Below, piece by piece: positions 1 to 5,096 of a DNA stretch of 6,022 nucleotides. The first letter of the stretch is position 1; the number at the start of each line of letters is the position of its first letter. A program made the position numbers and the translations under genes. Below the pieces are notes generated by a model. That model searched no databases and had not been told where the DNA came from. It worked only from the letters and a program-made list of their open reading frames with translations. The DNA is from Pseudomonadota bacterium (GTDB lineage: Bacteria; Pseudomonadota; Gammaproteobacteria; Burkholderiales; Burkholderiaceae_C), in NCBI GenBank assembly GCA_023415035.1, contig JAEZLX010000243.1, positions 1-6,022 of the forward strand. Reading direction: 5' to 3'.

Positions 1-58
1 CTACCCCACCCGACGCTGGCCGCTGACGCACAATGTGCGGTCTTCACGCCGCACCACC

Positions 59-538
59 ATGCCCTCCGCTGACGACCACGACCTGCCCACCCTCGAACCC
101 ACACCGCCCGGCCTGTACCGCCATTACAAAGGCGGCTGGTACGAGGTGATCGCCACCGCCCGCTGCAGCGAAACCATGCAGTGCATGACCGTCTACCGCC
201 CCCTGTACGGCGAAGGCGGCCTGTGGGTGCGCCCGGCCGCGATGTTCAACGAAACCGGCCTGTTCGCGGGCCGCCAGCAGTCTCGCTTCTCGCGCCAGGA
301 CCCGGCTTCGGTCCTGCTGGCCGACCTGCCCACCGCCCATGCCCTGATCCGCTACCTCAGGAATCGCGCAAGGGAGAGCGGCATCGACCTGGACACAGCC
401 CTTCGTCCACCGCCACCGGAACCCACCGCCTGCTGCGGCCGGGGTTGCAACGGCTGCGTGTGGGAGGGCTTTTACACGGCGATGAACTACTGGCGGGACG
501 ATGTCATCGCCTGGCTGACCCAACACCGACCTGCCTGA
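59..538 (+). CDS. DUF1653 / oxidoreductase-like (PF09791-type) two-domain protein
   Basis: This is a soluble protein of 159 residues, counted from the ATG at 59, with no signal peptide or membrane segment. Residues about 17-66 match DUF1653: PPGLYRHYKGGWYEV, then YRPLYGEGGLWVRPAAMF. Residues about 117-150 match the short oxidoreductase-like motif PPEPTACCGRGCNGCVWE, with Cys125, Cys126, Cys130 and Cys133, followed by FYTAMNYWRDD. Neither domain has an assigned reaction that I know of. The cysteine cluster suggests metal or redox chemistry, but that is inference. The start is uncertain. A GTG at 35 is in frame, the frame stays open to the window edge, and no Shine-Dalgarno precedes either codon. 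ATG 59 was chosen because DUF1653 begins shortly after it. An upstream gene could end at the TGA at 24-26 in another frame. The gene converges on the acyltransferase gene, with 26 bp between the stops. Confidence 0.8.
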   Translation: MPSADDHDLPTLEPTPPGLYRHYKGGWYEVIATARCSETMQCMTVYRPLYGEGGLWVRPAAMFNETGLFAGRQQSRFSRQDPASVLLADLPTAHALIRYLRNRARESGIDLDTALRPPPPEPTACCGRGCNGCVWEGFYTAMNYWRDDVIAWLTQHRPA

Positions 539-543
539 ACTCG

Positions 544-575
544 CCAGACGGCATCGCAAGTTGCCTACCGTCTGG
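544..575. terminator. Possible bidirectional terminator hairpin between convergent genes
   Basis: A perfect 8-bp inverted repeat, CCAGACGG (544-551) and CCGTCTGG (568-575), flanks a 16-nt loop. It begins 6 nt after the stop of the DUF1653 gene and spans the TAG stop of the acyltransferase gene on the other strand. This is a typical place for a shared terminator of convergent genes. Neither strand has a T-run after the stem, so it is not a canonical intrinsic terminator. Confidence 0.4.
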
Positions 576-2556
576 TCAACAACAACCCACGTTCCTCCAG
601 AAAACGCTGGAATGGTCCGGCCAGCAGCGCCGCACCTTGCGTGTTCAGGTGGTCCCGATCGCGATACATCAGCATCTGATTGCGTACCGGCGAACAGGTG
701 CCGCTTTCATCTGGACACATCGTCCCGAAGGGGCTGAACAGATGGGCATTCGGTTGCCCTTTCAAGGCGCCCCGGATCGCCTGCTCCACCGATTCGGTGC
801 TGCGCAACGCCTTCTCGCGATCAATGCGGCACCGATGCACACCAAAAAAACGGCGCTGACAGATTGTCACGCTGTCAAACAGGAACATGGGCGGCGGCCC
901 CACGACCACCAGGTGCATCTGTTTCGCCTGCAGTTCCTTCGCCAGCGGCAGCAGCTCATTAGCCCACACAGGGAAGTCCGCTGCAATGCCACCGCCGTCT
1001 TCACGCTGGAAATACAGCCTCGACACCAGCAGAATATCCCCCGGACGCGCACGCTGAAACATGTCCGCCACGATACGCTGTCTCGGTTCGAAGACCTCCC
1101 CTCCAAACGGATATGGACGCCCCGGTGTCTCAATCAGATGAGTACCGACGCCGACCGTGTGGTGCAGCTGATGGATCAGACCCTGCAGGTGCCCCGCATG
1201 ACTGTCTCCCATCGTCCAGATCGTCGGCAACTCCGGTTCTTTCGGCGCTTCTGTGCACAGGTCGAATGTTGCGTCCCCGTAGGCCCGCTTGTCCCCATCC
1301 ACCACACACCCCGGGTCGTAGCGATGGCCCTTGACCCGGTGAAACGGGGGCGGCACCGTGATGGTCGAATCAAGAGGAATCATCAAGGACTTGTGATGGG
1401 CGGAAAGCAGCAGGACTCCCGCCGAGGCAAGTGCCGACGCCCCCAGCCCCGCCGTCACGACAAAATGGCCCTGGCGATGCCGAAGAGGCGTTTCGATCCA
1501 GCTGTATGACAGGTGAGCCAGCAGAAACATGACGACCAGCAGGAACGGTGCCGTCAACAGATCCACGCCGATGGACAAACGCGCGATGACCAGTACCGGC
1601 CAATGCCACAGATAAAGCGAGTACGAGATCAACCCGACATAGCGCATCAGGCGGCTGCTCAGCAACCGGTATCCGGGACTGGTCACCGAGGGACCCAGCA
1701 GGAGCATGCCGCTGATCGCCACCGCCAGACATGTCGAGAGAACAATCCGCTCTTCCGGCATGAACATGACAGCCAGCAGCGCGACTATCAGCACCATGCT
1801 CTTCGCCTCTATCCGTCGCGTCACCCAGACTAGCGGACGGGAATGCCGCAACGCGAACACCAGGCAACCCGCACCGAGTTCCCAGAAACGGGCAGGTGTC
1901 ATGAAATAGCCGGCCGCCGGGCTTTCGGCAAAGAGCCATGCGAATATCCCGATGGACATCAGGCTCAGCCATCCCATCCAGAGCGTCATCCGCCGGACCG
2001 AACCTCTCGAAAGACAGAGCCAGAAAAGCAGCGGGTAGATCAGGTAGAACTGTTCTTCGACACCCAGCGACCACGTGTGCGTGAACGCATTGACTTGCGC
2101 GCTCGGCGCGAAATAGTCGATCGCCTGCAGATACAGGTGAACATTGGAAAGTCCGAAAAGCGCGTAAAGCCCTGTCCGCAGACTCTCATGCGGTTCGGGA
2201 TCGACCACGCAGATAGCAACCCCCGTGACGATGACGCAGGTCAGCAGCGCGGGCAACAGCCGCTTGATGCGGCGCTGGTAGAACGCCAGCAGAAACGTCC
2301 CCAGTGTCCTCGGCTCCCGCGATGAAAGGGACGCCGTGATGACAAATCCGGAAATCACGAAAAAGACGTCAACCCCAAGAAAACCGCCCGGCAGCAGCGA
2401 CTTGTCGATATGGTTGATGATGACGGCGATGACAGCTATCGCCCTCAAACCGTCGATGTGGGGCAAATACCGTACAGGTTTGTCGCCAACGTCCGTCGCC
2501 GCGGCGGCCCGGGGCTCCACGGCCCCTTCCTGTATCGATTCGGCTCGGTTTTCCAC
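565..2556 (-). CDS. Membrane O-acyltransferase, AT3 (Acyl_transf_3) domain fused to SGNH domain
   Basis: This is a 663-residue inner-membrane O-acyltransferase of the OafA/OafB/OatA type. Such enzymes move acyl (usually acetyl) groups across the membrane onto O-antigen, exopolysaccharide or peptidoglycan. The AT3 domain covers residues about 31-360, with HIDGLRAIAV (the R38-x10-H49 motif), FLGVDVFFVISGF, FYQRRIKRLLPA, TWSLGVEEQFYLIYP, FWELGAGC and ISYSLYLWHWP. A further hydrophobic segment at about 366-386 leads to the SGNH domain (about 410-660). There the nucleophile motif is GDSH (Ser452) and the Asp-x-x-His pair is D633/H636. Six cysteines in this domain (417, 434, 566, 576, 614, 621) suggest periplasmic disulfides. 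GTG 2556 was chosen for its AAGGGA ribosome site. GTG 2520, after AGGAAGGGG, is nearly as good, and TTG 2646 is also in frame. GC content is lower than in the neighbours, and no glycosyltransferase or polymer operon is in view. The acceptor and acyl group cannot be read from sequence. Confidence 0.93.
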   Translation of the reverse strand: MENRAESIQEGAVEPRAAAATDVGDKPVRYLPHIDGLRAIAVIAVIINHIDKSLLPGGFLGVDVFFVISGFVITASLSSREPRTLGTFLLAFYQRRIKRLLPALLTCVIVTGVAICVVDPEPHESLRTGLYALFGLSNVHLYLQAIDYFAPSAQVNAFTHTWSLGVEEQFYLIYPLLFWLCLSRGSVRRMTLWMGWLSLMSIGIFAWLFAESPAAGYFMTPARFWELGAGCLVFALRHSRPLVWVTRRIEAKSMVLIVALLAVMFMPEERIVLSTCLAVAISGMLLLGPSVTSPGYRLLSSRLMRYVGLISYSLYLWHWPVLVIARLSIGVDLLTAPFLLVVMFLLAHLSYSWIETPLRHRQGHFVVTAGLGASALASAGVLLLSAHHKSLMIPLDSTITVPPPFHRVKGHRYDPGCVVDGDKRAYGDATFDLCTEAPKEPELPTIWTMGDSHAGHLQGLIHQLHHTVGVGTHLIETPGRPYPFGGEVFEPRQRIVADMFQRARPGDILLVSRLYFQREDGGGIAADFPVWANELLPLAKELQAKQMHLVVVGPPPMFLFDSVTICQRRFFGVHRCRIDREKALRSTESVEQAIRGALKGQPNAHLFSPFGTMCPDESGTCSPVRNQMLMYRDRDHLNTQGAALLAGPFQRFLEERGLLLTRR

Positions 2557-2561
2557 ACAGG

Positions 2562-2567
2562 TCCCTT
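2562..2567 (-). promoter_or_regulatory. Ribosome binding site supporting the GTG start of the acyltransferase
   Basis: On the minus strand AAGGGA lies 5 nt upstream of the GTG at 2556. This favours GTG 2556 over the upstream TTG at 2646, which would add 30 residues unlike AT3 N-termini. About 27 nt further upstream there is a TATACG element (2594-2599) that could be a -10 box, but I see no convincing -35. Confidence 0.55.
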
Positions 2568-2687
2568 TTTGAATTGTCGCGGCAGGGGGTTGTCGTATAC
2601 CCTTCGTCCGGGAGTTGCGCACCCCTCGGATGCGGCGCCACACCAAGCTGCCCGCCCCCTTGATGTGCTTCCGATCTTAAACACCCC

Positions 2688-3782
2688 TCAGAACAGCTCC
2701 GACTGCCCCCGCAGCGCAGCCGGTCTGAAACGGCTCGCATCGAGCGGCTCCCGCTCTCGGTTGAGGCCGTACCGCGCGCAGGCCTTGTGAAAGCGCTGGC
2801 GCAGCAGGTCGGCCCAGATGCCCTGCCCCTTCATGCGGGTGGCGAAGTCGGCGTCGTAATCCTTGCCGCCGCGCATTTCGCGAATGCGCGCCATCACGCG
2901 CCCGGCGCGATCGGGATAGTGCTGATCCAGCCATTCACGGAACATGGGCGCCAGCTCCCAGGGCAGGCGCAGCACCTGGTAGAACGCACGCCGCGCGCCC
3001 GCCTCGGCGGCCGCCTCGAGCACCCGTTCCATGTCGTCGTTGACGAACGGGATCTGCGGCGAGACGCTGACGCCGACCGGCACCCCCGCCCCGGCCAGCG
3101 TGCGGATGATGCGCAGCCGCCGGTGCGGGGCGGCTGCCCGAGGCTCCAGGATGCGCGCCAGCTTCGGATCCAGCGTGGTGATGGTCACATACACCGCCGC
3201 CAGCCGCTGCTCGCCCATGGGCGCAAGCAGGTCCAGGTCGCGCTCCACGCCGCTGCCCTTGGTCACGATGGCCAGCGGATGGTGGCATGTGGACAGCACC
3301 TCGAGCACCTCGCGGGTCAGGCGCAATTCGCGCTCGACAGGCTGATAGGCGTCCGTTACCGTGCCGATGGAAATCAGCTCGGGCCGGTAGCGGGCAGCCA
3401 GCAGTTCCTGGCGCAGCACCTGCGCGATGCCCCGCCTGGCGACGAGGCGCGTCTCGAAATCGATGCCCGGTGAAAGGTTCAGGTAGCTGTGCGTGGGGCG
3501 CGCATAACAGTAAATACAGCCGTGCTCGCAGCCCCGGTAGGGATTGAGCCCCTGCGCGAAACCCACGTCGGGCGATTCGTTGCGCGTGATGGCGCTGCAG
3601 GCGTCCTCCCAGCTCAGCTCGGTGGCCGGTGGCTGCGCCTCGGCAGCCGACAGCATGGCCAGCTCGGGGCTGCCCCAGCCGTCATCGAACGCGTCGCGCA
3701 CGTCGCGCTCGAACCGGTGCGGCTGCCGCCACGCGAGGCCCCGGCCCTTGAGGGCCTGCACGGGTATGCGGTACTCGCCCAT
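2688..3782 (-). CDS. PA0069-family radical SAM protein (SplB-like, COG1533)
   Basis: This is a cytoplasmic iron-sulfur enzyme of 364 residues, the usual length for the family. The radical SAM cluster motif is C85-x3-C89-x2-C92 in GLNPYRGCEHGCIYCYARP, followed by THSYLNLSPGIDFETRL, which is characteristic of the PA0069 group. KGRG near residue 12, a PQIPFVNDD segment and a C-terminal MRGGKDYDADF...RMKGQG region also fit. The group resembles spore photoproduct lyase, which repairs UV-damaged DNA, but I know of no proven substrate for PA0069 proteins. A LexA operator lies 3 nt upstream of the ATG, which fits a DNA-damage role. No Shine-Dalgarno precedes ATG 3782. GTG 3761 (codon 8) is an alternative start, also weakly supported. 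The gene is divergent from tag. The acyltransferase gene begins 131 bp after its stop on the same strand, and no clear terminator is seen between them. Confidence 0.93.
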   Translation of the reverse strand: MGEYRIPVQALKGRGLAWRQPHRFERDVRDAFDDGWGSPELAMLSAAEAQPPATELSWEDACSAITRNESPDVGFAQGLNPYRGCEHGCIYCYARPTHSYLNLSPGIDFETRLVARRGIAQVLRQELLAARYRPELISIGTVTDAYQPVERELRLTREVLEVLSTCHHPLAIVTKGSGVERDLDLLAPMGEQRLAAVYVTITTLDPKLARILEPRAAAPHRRLRIIRTLAGAGVPVGVSVSPQIPFVNDDMERVLEAAAEAGARRAFYQVLRLPWELAPMFREWLDQHYPDRAGRVMARIREMRGGKDYDADFATRMKGQGIWADLLRQRFHKACARYGLNREREPLDASRFRPAALRGQSELF

Positions 3783-3783
3783 A

Positions 3784-3813
3784 TCGATATACTGTTTTTA
3801 TTTACAGTATATC
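3784..3813 (+). promoter_or_regulatory. Predicted promoter of tag, overlapping the LexA box
   Basis: A -35-like TCGATA (3784-3789) and a -10-like TATATC (3808-3813) are separated by 18 bp. Transcription would begin near 3820, giving a leader of roughly 27 nt that contains the GAAAGG ribosome site (3835-3840). Each hexamer matches the sigma-70 consensus at about 4 of 6 positions. Both overlap the LexA dyad. Confidence 0.4.
3786..3813. promoter_or_regulatory. LexA (SOS) operator between divergent radical SAM and tag genes
   Basis: TACTGTTTTTATTTACAGTA at 3790-3809 has the CTGT-N8-ACAG core of the E. coli-type LexA box plus the flanking TA on both sides. The dyad is perfect over 10 bp per arm (3786-3795 and 3804-3813) around an 8-bp AT-only spacer. 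It is an AT-rich island in GC-rich DNA and the only such site I see in the window. Bound LexA would cover the predicted promoters of both flanking genes, so both should be induced by DNA damage. The match is direct observation. Binding is inferred, resting on the fact that betaproteobacterial LexA proteins recognise this motif. Confidence 0.9.
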
Positions 3814-3815
3814 AA
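3786..3815 (-). promoter_or_regulatory. Predicted promoter of the radical SAM gene, overlapping the LexA box
   Basis: On the minus strand the -35-like TTGATA (3810-3815, 5 of 6 consensus positions) and the -10-like TATATC (3786-3791) are 18 bp apart. Transcription would start at or just inside the annotated ATG (3780-3782). This implies either a leaderless message or translation from an internal start such as GTG 3761. An alternative -10, TATACT, in the far arm of the dyad has no good -35. Confidence 0.4.
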
Positions 3816-3846
3816 CCGCAGCGGGAAACCGCTAGAAAGGCAACCC

Positions 3847-4458
3847 ATGAGCAGCACGTTCACCGGACCCGATGGCCTGCCCCGCTGCAGCTGGTGCTCG
3901 TCCACCGACAGTTACATGGCCTACCACGACAACGAATGGGGCTACCCCGTGGGAGAAGACCGGCGCCTGTTCGAAAAGCTCTGCCTGGAAGGGTTCCAGT
4001 CGGGTCTGAGCTGGCGCACCATCCTCGACAAGCGCGAGAATTTCCGTGCCGCCTTCGCCGGGTTCGACTTCCACCGCGTGGCCACTTTCACCGAGGATGA
4101 CGTGCTGCGCCTGCTGGGTGATGCCGGCATCGTGCGCCACCGCGGCAAGATCGAGGCGGCCATCCACAACGCGCGCATGGCCACGGAGCTGGCAGCGCAG
4201 GAAGGTTCGCTCGCGGCCTTCTTCTGGCGCTACGAGCCTGACCCGGACTCTCGGGTGCCCGGCCAGGTCGTGTCGGAGTCGGACGCCTCGCGCGCGCTGT
4301 CCAGGGCGCTGAAGCAGCGCGGCTGGAAGTTCGTGGGTCCGACCACGGTCTACGCCTTCATGCAGGCCATGGGCATGGTCAACGACCACCACCCCGGCTG
4401 CGCCTTTCACGCGCGTGTCGAGGAAGCGCGCCGGCAGTTCCGGCGTCCGGGCCAATAG
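3847..4458 (+). CDS. tag: DNA-3-methyladenine glycosylase I
   Basis: This base-excision repair enzyme removes 3-methyladenine from alkylated DNA, leaving an abasic site. It has 203 residues against 187 in E. coli Tag, with about 10 extra at the N-terminus. The zinc ligands of E. coli Tag (C4, H17, H175, C179) correspond to C14, H27, H181 and C185 here. The base-pocket residues are also present: Y26 in AYHDNEWGYP, E48 in LCLEGFQSGLSW (E. coli Glu38), and W56. GPTTVYAFMQAMGMVNDH near the C-terminus is typical. The protein therefore looks complete and active. The ATG at 3847 follows GAAAGG with a 6-nt gap, and the first zinc ligand lies only 14 residues in. The frame stays open upstream to 3544, but that part is antisense to the radical SAM gene. 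A LexA box ends 33 bp before the start, so SOS induction is predicted. The gene converges on DUF924 with 16 bp between them. Confidence 0.96.
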   Translation: MSSTFTGPDGLPRCSWCSSTDSYMAYHDNEWGYPVGEDRRLFEKLCLEGFQSGLSWRTILDKRENFRAAFAGFDFHRVATFTEDDVLRLLGDAGIVRHRGKIEAAIHNARMATELAAQEGSLAAFFWRYEPDPDSRVPGQVVSESDASRALSRALKQRGWKFVGPTTVYAFMQAMGMVNDHHPGCAFHARVEEARRQFRRPGQ

Positions 4459-4474
4459 CTGCGCGAGCCAACCG

Positions 4475-5053
4475 TCAGCCGGCGAAGCCGCCGGCTTCCA
4501 GGAAGGCCCGCTCCTCCGGTGTCGTGTCGCGTCCCAGCTGCGGGTTGCGGTGCGGGAAACGGCCGAAGCGCTCGATGATGTCCCGGTGCACGTGCGCATG
4601 CCCGATCTGCGAGGGCGCATACCGTTCGTAGAGCGTAACCGACAGGTGCTGGTCGGCCAGGTCTTCCGAATGCGTGAACGGCAGGCAGAAGAACAGCCGC
4701 AGCGGCTCGTCCACGTGGGCGGGTGCATCGCGCTCCAGCGCCAGGCGCGCGAAGTGACGCGCCAGCGGGTCGGTCGCGAACATGTGGGCAGAACCCCGGA
4801 AGGCATTGCGCGGGAACTGGTCCAGCAGAATCAGCAGCGCCAGCAGACCCTGGGGACTGTCCGCCCAGCCGTCGAGTTCACGCCGCGCGGCGGCGTGGTG
4901 CAGGTGCAGGAAGCGCTCGCGGAAGATGACGTCGAAGGCCTCGTCCTTGCGGAACCACAGGTTCTTCTCGCCTGCCTCCCGCCAGAAGCCGATGATGCGA
5001 TCAATGTCGCTGAGCGAGTGGGCCGCCGCCTCGGTATGAATGGTCTGTTCCAT
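4475..5053 (-). CDS. DUF924 family protein (COG3803)
   Basis: This is a soluble 192-residue protein with no signal peptide or membrane segment. It carries the family's conserved blocks in order: IIGFWREAGEKNLWF (about 20-34), LILLDQFPRNAFRGSA followed by MFATDP (about 75-97), LPFTHSEDLADQH (about 125-138), and RDIIERFGRFPHRN followed by LGRDTTPEERAFL near the C-terminus. The family is predicted to be an all-helical, TPR-like bundle, and I know of no established biochemical function. ATG 5053 is fixed by AAGGAG (5061-5066) 7 nt upstream. The longer open frame to 5119 would overlap the Bug gene's stop codon and adds unconserved sequence. The gene lies 43 bp downstream of the Bug gene on the same strand, so cotranscription is possible, but nothing in the sequence links their roles. 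Confidence 0.93.
   Translation of the reverse strand: MEQTIHTEAAAHSLSDIDRIIGFWREAGEKNLWFRKDEAFDVIFRERFLHLHHAAARRELDGWADSPQGLLALLILLDQFPRNAFRGSAHMFATDPLARHFARLALERDAPAHVDEPLRLFFCLPFTHSEDLADQHLSVTLYERYAPSQIGHAHVHRDIIERFGRFPHRNPQLGRDTTPEERAFLEAGGFAG
4477..4496. terminator. GC-rich hairpin at the tag / DUF924 convergence
   Basis: AGCCGGC (4477-4483) and GCCGGCT (4490-4496) form a perfect 7-bp stem with a 6-nt loop. It starts 19 nt past the tag stop and lies inside the last codons of DUF924 on the other strand. It could end tag transcription, but no T-run follows on either strand. Such GC-rich dyads are also common by chance in this coding DNA. Confidence 0.3.
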
Positions 5054-5060
5054 GCCAAGT

Positions 5061-5066
5061 CTCCTT
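5061..5066 (-). promoter_or_regulatory. Strong Shine-Dalgarno fixing the DUF924 start
   Basis: On the minus strand AAGGAG lies 7 nt upstream of ATG 5053. It is the best ribosome binding site in the window and excludes the longer in-frame start at 5119. Confidence 0.8.
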
Positions 5067-5096
5067 TCCGGTCGTGCGACCCGCCCAGCATAGCGC

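Noticed and set aside
1..26. The tail of an upstream gene ending at the TGA at 24-26.
   Set aside because: Only seven codons are in view and another frame stays open to 72, so neither can be supported as coding.
181..1509. A 442-codon open frame on the plus strand.
   Set aside because: It overlaps the DUF1653 gene out of frame and runs antisense through the acyltransferase gene. Its translation is rich in Arg, Pro, His and Gln with no recognisable domain, as expected of a shadow frame in GC-rich DNA.
3544..3846. An in-frame extension of tag upstream to 3544.
   Set aside because: It is antisense to the conserved 5' part of the radical SAM gene and passes through the LexA box. The Tag fold and its zinc ligand begin shortly after ATG 3847, which has its own ribosome site.
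3832..4806. A 324-codon minus-strand open frame covering tag and part of DUF924.
   Set aside because: It is antisense to tag and out of frame with DUF924, and its low-complexity translation resembles no family I recognise.
5070..5081. A small dyad, GGTCG-TG-CGACC, between the Bug and DUF924 genes.
   Set aside because: The 2-nt loop and lack of a T-run make it a poor terminator. A dyad this short is likely by chance at this GC content.
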